Assembly (NCBI GenBank): GCA_029934215.1 | Contig: JAOZMR010000100.1 | Coordinates: 1-9,187 of the forward strand | DNA from: Pontiellaceae bacterium | Lineage (GTDB): Bacteria; Verrucomicrobiota; Kiritimatiellia; Kiritimatiellales; Tichowtungiaceae | Length of the DNA stretch: 9,187 nucleotides | Reading direction: 5' to 3' | Part shown: positions 1 through 6,189 of the stretch, piece by piece | Layout: each line of letters opens with the position of its first letter | How positions within the stretch are numbered: position 1 is the stretch's first letter | Made by a program: the position numbers and the translations under genes | The notes under the pieces: model-generated | Database searches by the model: none | The model's input: only the letters and a program-made list of their open reading frames with translations | Told to the model about the DNA's origin: nothing

Positions 1-92
1 TTCTCTGCTCCGGCAGAACAAACAAACAGCACACACATCGCAGACGATAAAATCATACGGCTTACGACATTCCATTTTCTACTATCTTTCAC
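1..92 (-). CDS. 5' end of a gene for a putative exported protein (runs off left edge)
   Basis: Only the first 30 codons are in the window. I place the start at a GTG (92-90) because a strong Shine-Dalgarno, AGGAG (100-104 on the minus strand), sits 7 nt upstream. The peptide opens with a basic stretch, MKDSRKWNVVSR, and continues with a hydrophobic core, MILSSAMCVLFVCSAGAE. This is the pattern of an N-terminal signal peptide with a possible signal peptidase I site after SAGA. An in-frame ATG lies at 56-54 but has no ribosome binding site. The gene is downstream of comEC on the same strand, separated by 125 nt that contain two palindromes, so it may have its own promoter. The mature protein is outside the window and no function can be given. 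Confidence 0.55.
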   Translation of the reverse strand, partial: MKDSRKWNVVSRMILSSAMCVLFVCSAGAE

Positions 93-159
93 AATCCATC
101 TCCTTTTTTTACGTGATTCCCTCAGGCAATTGGCTCCGCAATCTTGATCGGAACGACTT

Positions 160-174
160 TTCCAAGGCTCGGAA
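160..174. promoter_or_regulatory. Near-perfect TTCCAA-N3-TTGGAA palindrome (site A)
   Basis: The plus strand reads TTCCAA-GGC-TCGGAA, two 6-bp arms around a 3-nt centre with one mismatch. It lies between the comEC stop and the start of the exported-protein gene at 92. Its centre is 30 bp from that of site B, close to three helical turns, which suits cooperative protein binding on one DNA face. A DNA-binding role is inferred from symmetry and recurrence. The stem is too AT-rich and short to be a convincing terminator. Confidence 0.45.
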
Positions 175-189
175 ACAAGTACCATAAAA

Positions 190-204
190 TTCCAACCATT
201 GGAA
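190..204. promoter_or_regulatory. Perfect TTCCAA-N3-TTGGAA palindrome (site B)
   Basis: The plus strand reads TTCCAA-CCA-TTGGAA with two perfect 6-bp arms. It begins 14 nt from the comEC stop codon. It has the same 6-3-6 design as the sites at 160-174 and 4970-4984. It is a candidate operator for the leftward gene starting at 92. A weak transcript end for comEC cannot be excluded, because a T-run follows on the minus strand. Confidence 0.5.
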
Positions 205-217
205 AAGTAATCTTGCT

Positions 218-2128
218 TTATCGGAGAGAGAGACCCACTGTTCCGCCCTCCGTCACCCAGCGAGGGTTCGCTAAAGTTCCCCCAAGGTGTTCCAGTTTTT
301 TGGACTGAATGTTCGGAGGCAACCAGACTGTTGAAGGCGAAAAAGTACGGCATAATGTTTCCACGGCTTCTTCCTCTGCCATGCTGTCGCTCACAACGAG
401 TGCGTGCAGCTGATTGATGCCTCTTTTTTGTACTGCCTGAACGGTCCGCCTTTTGCCATATGGACTCCCGTCTGTCACCAAAACCCAGAGAGTTGGCTCG
501 ATTCTGAGAAGCGTCGCGGTTGTGCCAATGTTGTGAATTTCGACTCCTGAAAAGGGTCGATAGGCTTCGCCCAGCCAGAGGAGGACCGCGCCTAGCGATA
601 GAAAAAAGGCGAGCTTGCGTAGGCGGGTGGTTCCTGTGAAAAACAGAATCAGCCCTGCGTACCAAATGAGCAGCACATGGGTCGACGGAGAACGAACAAA
701 TTGGTAAGCGCCCGGAAGAGTCCCGACGGTTTTAATTGCAAAAATCAAGAGGTCCACAAAAATACAGTTGGCATGATTGAGCACGACGGTTGCGGCGAAA
801 GAGAAGGGTGCAGCCAAAAATGTTAGACAGCCAGAGAGCACAATCGCGGTGGTGAGCGGAATGATGACGAGATTCCCAGCAAGCGCCACGGGCGAGAGCG
901 TATTGAAAAAGAGAGCTGTTAGTGGCGTGGAGAAGAGCCATGCGGCAATGGAGGTGATAATCAACGACACGAAGAACTTCGTCGTGGCACGGAAAGGATG
1001 TTTTCCGCTGAGTTGCGTGAGAGGGATGGTCCAGATCGGGCGGGCGTAGCCGCCGATCAGCCGACGGGTGTAGCCGTGAACCATGATGATTCCGCTGACG
1101 ACTAAAAAGGAGAGAAGGAAGCCCGGTTCAAAAAGTTGAAGCGGGTTGATGAAGAGTAAAAGAATTGCGGCGAGCGAAACAGCGGTGACAGAATCTGAAC
1201 GACGATTAAGGAATGGCGCGGAAAAATAGATTGCCGCCATCGTGAATGCTCGGACGGCGCTCGGTTTCATGCCGGTCGAGACCACGTAGAAAAAGAGAAG
1301 CGGGATGATTAGCACACCCCTTTTTGGTTTTGGAATGGTGATGATTTTTAAGCCAGCAATGAGAATCAAGCCCAATACCCCAACATGCAGACCTGAGATG
1401 GCAAATATATGGAGCGTTCCTGTGTTTGCAAAGGTTTGGTAGAGCGAGGGAGGAAGCGAACTTCGAATCCCGAGCAGTAGTGCGTGAAGAATTTTGATTT
1501 GCTCGGGGAATGCTTCAATCCCGGCGGAAAGAATTCGGGCGGCTCTTTGACGCATTTGGTAGCAGGCAGCTCTGAATGATGCCCGTGCTTCCTGAAGATG
1601 AATTGCGTCGGTTGCACGAAATGATCCATCATTACCGCCGCGACGCGAGCCATACGAACGATAACGTCCTTTGATCCGCCAGCGTTCGCCATACGCGGAC
1701 TTTTGCGGCTGGTTTTTCGAGTACACTCGCACAACGGAATCCGCCCGAATCCACTCGTCACCGAAACGAACCGACTCGACACGGAGTCTGTATGCTTGCG
1801 TACTGTTTTCGTCGGAAACGACTGGGTCATCGATCACTCGTCCAGTAATATCTTGTTCGTGATGCAAAACTTCCGATGTTGGAAGAACGGAGCGCAGCGA
1901 GCTCTCTGATTTTTCAATGGCAAGAGTTGCCGCGCCAAGAAACGCGCACGTCAAGTAAAGAGCGAACGTCGCAGTGCGGTGTTGCCGCATCCAGCAAACC
2001 CAGGAAAGAGCGAGCGCACAAAGACCAAGAAATAGAAGAGGAGAGCCACCCAAAAGGTGGCGTGCATAAAGTCCGGCAACCATCGAAAGAGCAAACCCTA
2101 AAAGTGGGCGACGGATGCGAGGTGTCAT
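218..2128 (-). CDS. comEC: ComEC/Rec2-family DNA-uptake channel with truncated C-terminal domain
   Basis: This is the inner-membrane channel that passes single-stranded DNA into the cytoplasm during natural transformation. The 636-residue protein begins with membrane segments (about 9-70), followed by a soluble DUF4131/OB-like region (about 90-180). The Competence core (about 210-500) carries family hallmarks: GTLHIFAISGLHVG at 237-250, RAFTMAAIYF at 293-302 and GFLLSFLVVSGI at 336-347, with many hydrophobic helices. The C-terminal part (about 527-636) aligns in outline with the metallo-beta-lactamase-like domain of longer ComEC proteins. However, the place expected for HxDxDH reads VSDSMAEEEAVE, and the protein stops about halfway through the domain. 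The start ATG at 2128 follows GGTGA with 10 nt spacing and lies 15 nt after the upstream TPR gene, so the two are probably co-transcribed. Family assignment is firm. Nuclease activity of this copy is doubtful. Confidence 0.93.
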   Translation of the reverse strand: MTPRIRRPLLGFALSMVAGLYARHLLGGSPLLFLGLCALALSWVCWMRQHRTATFALYLTCAFLGAATLAIEKSESSLRSVLPTSEVLHHEQDITGRVIDDPVVSDENSTQAYRLRVESVRFGDEWIRADSVVRVYSKNQPQKSAYGERWRIKGRYRSYGSRRGGNDGSFRATDAIHLQEARASFRAACYQMRQRAARILSAGIEAFPEQIKILHALLLGIRSSLPPSLYQTFANTGTLHIFAISGLHVGVLGLILIAGLKIITIPKPKRGVLIIPLLFFYVVSTGMKPSAVRAFTMAAIYFSAPFLNRRSDSVTAVSLAAILLLFINPLQLFEPGFLLSFLVVSGIIMVHGYTRRLIGGYARPIWTIPLTQLSGKHPFRATTKFFVSLIITSIAAWLFSTPLTALFFNTLSPVALAGNLVIIPLTTAIVLSGCLTFLAAPFSFAATVVLNHANCIFVDLLIFAIKTVGTLPGAYQFVRSPSTHVLLIWYAGLILFFTGTTRLRKLAFFLSLGAVLLWLGEAYRPFSGVEIHNIGTTATLLRIEPTLWVLVTDGSPYGKRRTVQAVQKRGINQLHALVVSDSMAEEEAVETLCRTFSPSTVWLPPNIQSKKLEHLGGTLANPRWVTEGGTVGLSLR

Positions 2129-2143
2129 GTCTCTATTTTCACC

Positions 2144-3418
2144 TTACCGATTAATTTTAAGAACGGGCTCAACAGGCGCAACGGGAAGATCTAGTTCCTT
2201 ATCCTGCTCGACGGTTTTCTTTTCATCCTCGAGTTTCTCGAACTCTTTGACGGCTTCTCGAGTATCCGCCCCCACCATTCGATCTGCGAAGGATCGGTAC
2301 TCCGGCGTTTCGCGAATCGGATCGAATGTTTCCATATCGTTTTTCAACCAAGCTACAACGTTGAGTTCTCCGTAACGGCTAACTGCCTGGCTCATGAAAA
2401 CAACCGCCTTTCCTGCCTCTTGCATTTGAGCGTAGCACTCAACGACTTTGTGGTAGTGCTCGAGGTTCGGATGCAATCGTAACAAGTCCAAACAAAACGG
2501 AAGCGCTTTATGCCACTCCAAAAGCTCCATATAAATCGTACCTGAGCCCGCTAGCGCCACCGAATTCATCTCGTCGTTTTGGAGAATACGAGCAAACAGA
2601 GCCAACGCCTCTTGCGCGTTTCCGCTAGCCCAGTGCGCGTACGCGACAACCTCCAAGAGAGCAATATTGTCTGGCTCTTTTTCCAGCATTGGGTCCGCAA
2701 CGGACAGGCAGGCTTCCGCTTGCCCGAGGCGTTGCAGCGCCAGTAGTAATTTCATTTTCACGCCCCACCGCTCTCCATCTTGATCCAGCAAACGAATGCA
2801 TAAAGAAACCGCGTCCGCATACTCTCCGGAACGCATATAAATTTCCAAGAGCAGATTCTGTGCTGCTCGATGGTCTGGCGCAGAACGTAACACCAGAATC
2901 AAACGTTTCGCCGCCTCTTCGTCCATTCCGTCCCGTTCGCGCATTTCGGCGGCACGCATGTGTTGCTCGGCTTCATTCCAGCGTCGCATGTATGTATTGA
3001 TCAACTCGGTGGAGACATCTGTAGCGGACTCCATTTCTATGGCTTGTTGCTCAGATGCGGCTTTCTTTTCTAGGATCTCTGCATTCGCAATCCATTTTTC
3101 TTTATCCTTTTCGGACGGCTGCGACAGTTTTCCTAACCCAAATTTCAACGCAAAAAAGCCGCCAGCTAGAAGGAAAATAATCAGACCAGTACGAAAGAAA
3201 AGAAGAAGGATCTCTCTGTTTCCCGCACGGTTATTGTTCTCGCGCTGACGAACGGAGCTATGAAGCGACGTGCCACGCGTATTCCCGTTAGGTCCGGACG
3301 AAGATTCAGTCAGAGGCGCTTGCCCATCGGGCTGGGCATAAAAGGTCTGCTCGTAATCCGGAGCCACCCGCAAAGAGGGGAGCTTCTTTTTTGCTGCATT
3401 TTTCCGTTTAAAAAACAT
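2144..3418 (-). CDS. Membrane-anchored TPR protein, paralogue 1
   Basis: The 424-residue protein has a basic, probably cytoplasmic N-terminal tail (1-68, including FYAQPDGQAPL and RENNNRAGNRE). One hydrophobic segment (about 70-93) follows, then a long extracytoplasmic helical region with TPR-like repeats (about 145-350), a conserved FDPIRETPEYRSFADR block (365-380) and a charged, Pro-rich tail ending LPVAPVEPVLKINR. TPR domains normally scaffold protein complexes, and no enzymatic motif is seen. I chose the ATG at 3418 because GGAG (3427-3424) is 5 nt upstream. The ATG at 3421 is possible, and a TTG at 3433 lacks a ribosome binding site. The protein is about 70% identical by eye to the product of the next gene upstream, over its full length. 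It lies 69 nt downstream of that paralogue and 15 nt upstream of comEC. A role linked to DNA uptake or envelope assembly is suggested only by position. Confidence 0.85.
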   Translation of the reverse strand: MFFKRKNAAKKKLPSLRVAPDYEQTFYAQPDGQAPLTESSSGPNGNTRGTSLHSSVRQRENNNRAGNREILLLFFRTGLIIFLLAGGFFALKFGLGKLSQPSEKDKEKWIANAEILEKKAASEQQAIEMESATDVSTELINTYMRRWNEAEQHMRAAEMRERDGMDEEAAKRLILVLRSAPDHRAAQNLLLEIYMRSGEYADAVSLCIRLLDQDGERWGVKMKLLLALQRLGQAEACLSVADPMLEKEPDNIALLEVVAYAHWASGNAQEALALFARILQNDEMNSVALAGSGTIYMELLEWHKALPFCLDLLRLHPNLEHYHKVVECYAQMQEAGKAVVFMSQAVSRYGELNVVAWLKNDMETFDPIRETPEYRSFADRMVGADTREAVKEFEKLEDEKKTVEQDKELDLPVAPVEPVLKINR

Positions 3419-3487
3419 CATAACTCCGTCCAAGCTAACGTGAGAACTAAATAAGTTTCAGTATCAAACATTCGAAAGGGAACCCCT

Positions 3488-4768
3488 TTAGCGATTAATC
3501 TTCAGTACGGGCTCAACGGGTTGGACAGGAAGATCTAACCCATCATCCTGCTGCTCGTCGGCTTGCTTTTCTTCCTCCAGTTTCCTGATGTCCTCGCTAG
3601 CTTTCCGCGAGTCCGCGCCGACAATTCGATCGGCGAAAGAACGGTACTCCACCGTTTCGCGAATCGGGTCGAATATTTCTGTATCGTTTTTCAACCAAAC
3701 CGCGACATTGAGTTCTCCGTAACGGCTGGCTGCCTGACCCATAAAAATGACGGCTTTTCCTGCCTCTTTCATTTGAGCATAGCAATGAACGATGGTGCGG
3801 TAGCGCTCGAGATTTGGGTTCGATCGCACCAGCTCCAAACAATAAGGAAGCGCCTTTTGCCATTCCTTAGACTCCATATAAATCGCACCAGAGCCAGCAA
3901 GCGCAACCGGATGTTGCCTATCGTTGTGGAGAATACGAGAAAACAGAGCCAACGCCTCGGCATCGTTCCCAGCAATCCGTTGCGCGGACGCGGCGACCTC
4001 CAAAAGAGGCATATTGTTTGGCTCTTTTTCCATCATCGGATATGCAACGGACAAGCAAGCCTCTGCTTTTCCGAGCCGCTGCAGCGCCTGAAGTAAACTC
4101 ATTTTCACGCCCCACCGCTTGCTATCTTGATCCAGCAAACGAAGGCATAGATACACCGCGTCCGCATACGCTCCGGAACGCATATGAACTTCCATTAAAA
4201 GCTTCTGTGCTGCGTAATGATCCGGCGCAGAATGCAACACCTGCGCCAAACGCTTCGCTGCCTCTTCGTCCAGTCCATCCTGCTCACGCATTTCGGCGGC
4301 ACGCATGTGGCGTTCGGCTTCCTTCCAGCGGCGCACGCGCTTGCTAATCAGCTCGGTTGTGACATCCGTAGGGGACTCCACGTCCTCTGTTTGCTGCTCA
4401 GATGCGGTTGCTTTTTCAAGAATCTCTGCATTGGCAATCCATTTTTCCTTATCCTTTTCAGAAGGTTCCTCCAATTTTCCTAGCCCAAACTTCAACGCAA
4501 AAAAACCAGCGATCAGAAGGGAAATCACCAACCCCGTGCGAAAAAGAAGAAGAAGGATTTCTCTTTTTCCTGCACGGTTATTGTTCTCGCGCCGACGAGC
4601 TGGGCTGTGGAGCGACGTGCTAGACGTATTCCTTTCAGATTCATCCGAAAACGCATTCAGCGGAGCCTGTCCCGCCGGCTGCGTATAAAAACCCTTCTCG
4701 GATTCCGGTGTCCCCCTCAAGGGAGAAATGTTTTCTTTTGTTGGGTTTTGTCGTCTGAAATTTTTCAT
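3488..4768 (-). CDS. Membrane-anchored TPR protein, paralogue 2 (first gene of operon)
   Basis: The 426-residue protein has the same plan as its downstream neighbour. It has an N-terminal tail with FYTQPAGQAPL and RENNNRAGKRE, one membrane helix (about 70-94), TPR-like helices (about 146-352), FDPIRETVEYRSFADR (366-381) and the end LPVQPVEPVLKINR. Positively charged residues before the helix predict N-in topology with the TPR region outside the cytoplasm. The start is the ATG at 4768, preceded by AAGGCGA about 8-10 nt upstream. A longer reading from a TTG at 4834 is ruled out, because that TTG is part of the -35 box of the promoter at 4806-4834. The conserved ends of the two paralogues, compared with more variable TPR surfaces, suggest a recent tandem duplication whose copies share an anchor or partner but may differ in ligand. 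I do not recognise a named family. Confidence 0.85.
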   Translation of the reverse strand: MKNFRRQNPTKENISPLRGTPESEKGFYTQPAGQAPLNAFSDESERNTSSTSLHSPARRRENNNRAGKREILLLLFRTGLVISLLIAGFFALKFGLGKLEEPSEKDKEKWIANAEILEKATASEQQTEDVESPTDVTTELISKRVRRWKEAERHMRAAEMREQDGLDEEAAKRLAQVLHSAPDHYAAQKLLMEVHMRSGAYADAVYLCLRLLDQDSKRWGVKMSLLQALQRLGKAEACLSVAYPMMEKEPNNMPLLEVAASAQRIAGNDAEALALFSRILHNDRQHPVALAGSGAIYMESKEWQKALPYCLELVRSNPNLERYRTIVHCYAQMKEAGKAVIFMGQAASRYGELNVAVWLKNDTEIFDPIRETVEYRSFADRIVGADSRKASEDIRKLEEEKQADEQQDDGLDLPVQPVEPVLKINR

Positions 4769-4805
4769 AATTCTATCGCCTTCGTTGAGAAAGTAAATCC
4801 GATGC

Positions 4806-4834
4806 AGTATCAAAGAGAGGACGTAAAGTGTCAA
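4806..4834 (-). promoter_or_regulatory. Sigma70-type promoter for the TPR-TPR-comEC operon
   Basis: On the minus strand TTGACA (4834-4829) is followed after exactly 17 nt by GATACT (4811-4806). The -35 box is a perfect match to consensus and the -10 box matches at 4 of 6 positions. Transcription would start near 4799, leaving a leader of about 30 nt before the ATG at 4768. Directly upstream is TTCCAA, spaced by TGC from the -35 box. The -35 hexamer therefore occupies the second arm of a degenerate 6-3-6 palindrome, so a protein binding there would compete with RNA polymerase. Confidence 0.7.
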
Positions 4835-4837
4835 GCA

Positions 4838-4853
4838 TTGGAAAAATCGAACA
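4838..4853 (+). repeat. Direct repeat copy 1, TTGGAAAAATCGAACA
   Basis: This 16-nt sequence is repeated exactly at 4907-4922, and a third, degenerate copy lies at 4931-4945. It abuts the -35 box of the leftward operon promoter. Its TTGGAA is one arm of the palindromic motif seen elsewhere in the window. It may be a regulator-binding half-site. Confidence 0.6.
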
Positions 4854-4906
4854 GAAAATCAGTATAAAACTCATCATCCTCTCCGCCCGAAAAAACACCA
4901 CACGGT

Positions 4907-4922
4907 TTGGAAAAATCGAACA
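4907..4922 (+). repeat. Direct repeat copy 2, TTGGAAAAATCGAACA
   Basis: This is identical to the copy 69 bp to the left. With the preceding two bases it forms GGTTTGGAA (4904-4912 region), the exact inverse of TTCCAAACC in the palindrome at 4970-4984. It lies in the middle of the divergent promoter region between the TPR operon and the M42 peptidase gene. Confidence 0.6.
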
Positions 4923-4930
4923 CGCGGAAC

Positions 4931-4945
4931 AGGGAAAACTCGAAT
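4931..4945 (+). repeat. Direct repeat copy 3, degenerate (AGGGAAAACTCGAAT)
   Basis: It keeps GGAAAA-N-TCGAA in common with the two exact copies and begins 24 bp after copy 2. It strengthens the view of the 4838-4987 stretch as a cluster of related binding sites, but on its own it could be chance. Confidence 0.35.
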
Positions 4946-4969
4946 GATTGTAAAATCTAGTTGTAAAAG

Positions 4970-4984
4970 TTCCAAACCTTGGAA
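4970..4984. promoter_or_regulatory. Perfect TTCCAA-N3-TTGGAA palindrome (site C)
   Basis: TTCCAA-ACC-TTGGAA has perfect 6-bp arms and is followed by AAAATAG. It ends 30 nt before the ATG of the M42 peptidase gene. A possible -10 box, TAAAAT, lies at 4951-4956 without a clear -35. If that is used, the palindrome would fall just downstream of the transcription start, as repressor operators often do. The promoter assignment is weak, while the symmetry of the palindrome is certain. Confidence 0.5.
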
Positions 4985-5014
4985 AAATAGGGAGATCTAA
5001 CGAAAGGACATTTT

Positions 5015-6085
5015 ATGAACAAAACATCTAAAACATTTCTAAAAAATGTGATCAACGCAATGAGCCCGTCTGGCTACGAAAATTGCGCAGCCGCTGTATG
5101 GAAAGAGTACGCACAAAAACATACGGATTCGGTTGAAACAGATGTGCATGGTAATTCGCACGCGGTTTTCAACAAGGGCGGCGAAACTAAGGTGATGCTG
5201 GCGGGGCACTACGACGAAATCGGCTTTCTGATTTCCCATATCGACGACAAAGGCTTCCTATGGATCGCTCCGATCGGCGGATGGGATCCACAAATCGCGC
5301 AAGGTCAGCGTGTTCATATTATCGGCAAAGCAGACCAGCCGATCAGCGGCGTGATCGGGAAAATCGCGATCCATCTACAAAAGCCCGAAGAGCGGAAAAA
5401 AGTCTCACAGATCAAGGACTTGTGGGTGGACATTGGAGCGAAAGATAAAAAAGACGCAGAGAAACACGTGAGCATCGGCGACCCGCTGGTGATACAATAT
5501 GGCTACGAAGAGCTTATGAACGACCGCGTGGTTGGTCGTGCGTTCGATGATCGCGCCGGTGCATTTGCAATCCTCGAAGCCGGTCGCCTGCTAGCCAAAG
5601 AGAAAACTCAATGCGAAGTGCATGTGGTTGCCACCGTTCAGGAGGAGATCGGGCTTCGCGGAGCACGCACCGCCGCGTTTGGCATTGAGCCAGATGTTGG
5701 GATTGCTGTTGATGTCACGTTTGCTACAGATCATCCAAACATTGGAACAATTGTTCAGCAGGAAGGTCTAATTGAGATCGACGGCGGGCCTGTCGTCACT
5801 CGCGGTCCCAACATCAACCCAAAGCTCTTCGAACTGATTGTTGAAACAGCGGAAGCCGAGAAAATTGACATTCAAATTGCGGCAGAAGCGCGCGGCACGG
5901 GAACAGACGCCAACGCGATACAGCTCAACCGCAGCGGCGTTGCCACCGCACTCATCAGCATTCCGCTCCGCCACATGCACAGCCCATGCGAGCTGATCAG
6001 CCTAAAAGATGTCGAAGCCGTCTCCAAGTTGCTTGCGGCTGTCATAAAAAAAATCACGCCAGAAACTAACTTCATTCCGTTTTAA
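5015..6085 (+). CDS. M42-family metallo-aminopeptidase (FrvX/CelM-like)
   Basis: The protein is a di-metal (Zn/Co) aminopeptidase that removes N-terminal residues from peptides in the cytoplasm. Members usually form large tetrahedral dodecamers. Its 356 residues match the family length. Visible active-site elements are GHYDEIGF with H65 and D67, FDDRAG with bridging D178, VQEEIGLRGA with general base E210 and metal ligand E211, AVDVTFATD with D233, GTGTDANAI (294-302) and RHMHSPCEL with H322. All expected ligands are present, so it should be active. The start ATG at 5015 follows AAGGA (5004-5008) with 6 nt spacing. No signal peptide is seen. The gene is transcribed alone, divergently from the TPR-comEC operon, and ends at an intrinsic terminator. 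Substrate preference cannot be read from sequence. Some relatives were annotated as endoglucanase or deblocking aminopeptidase. Confidence 0.93.
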   Translation: MNKTSKTFLKNVINAMSPSGYENCAAAVWKEYAQKHTDSVETDVHGNSHAVFNKGGETKVMLAGHYDEIGFLISHIDDKGFLWIAPIGGWDPQIAQGQRVHIIGKADQPISGVIGKIAIHLQKPEERKKVSQIKDLWVDIGAKDKKDAEKHVSIGDPLVIQYGYEELMNDRVVGRAFDDRAGAFAILEAGRLLAKEKTQCEVHVVATVQEEIGLRGARTAAFGIEPDVGIAVDVTFATDHPNIGTIVQQEGLIEIDGGPVVTRGPNINPKLFELIVETAEAEKIDIQIAAEARGTGTDANAIQLNRSGVATALISIPLRHMHSPCELISLKDVEAVSKLLAAVIKKITPETNFIPF

Positions 6086-6106
6086 AATCTCCGACCGGAG
6101 ATTTTA
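6083..6106 (+). terminator. Intrinsic terminator of the M42 peptidase gene
   Basis: A perfect 10-bp hairpin, TAAAATCTCC / GGAGATTTTA with a GACC loop, overlaps the stop codon. Its stem has a GC-rich top and an A/T base, so the 3' arm supplies the T-run. The A/T symmetry could also let it act on leftward transcripts. Confidence 0.75.
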
Positions 6107-6126
6107 GCGGCGCCACAAAAACACCG

Positions 6127-6151
6127 TTTCTGCGGTTGCAAACCGCAGAAA
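6127..6151. repeat. Perfect 11-bp inverted repeat (second hairpin)
   Basis: TTTCTGCGGTT and AACCGCAGAAA surround a 3-nt GCA loop, 20 nt after the first terminator. No T-run follows on the plus strand. On the minus strand a GTTTTTG follows a few bases later, so it could serve as a back-up or a leftward terminator. Confidence 0.55.
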
Positions 6152-6189
6152 TCTTGGTAATTCGAACGTAAGCAACGGGATCGTTATTT

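Noticed and set aside
190..204. TTCCAA-N3-TTGGAA palindromes as transcription terminators.
   Set aside because: The stem has only two GC pairs, and copies stand at promoters (4829-4843 and 4970-4984), where a terminator makes no sense.
93..232. A frame running on past the comEC stop for about 40 codons if one base is skipped in the TCTCTCTC run.
   Set aside because: The translation (DKARLLFQWLEFYGT...) has no metallo-beta-lactamase features and crosses both palindromes, so a frameshifted ComEC end is not supported.
3475..3489. Hairpin AAAGGG-AAC-CCCTTT overlapping the stop of the first TPR gene, as a terminator.
   Set aside because: The stem is only 6 bp and no T-run follows on the minus strand. 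It would also split an operon whose second gene has no clear promoter.
4769..4834. A 22-residue N-terminal extension of the TPR protein starting at TTG 4834.
   Set aside because: That TTG is part of the -35 box, and paralogue alignment and a ribosome binding site support the ATG at 4768.
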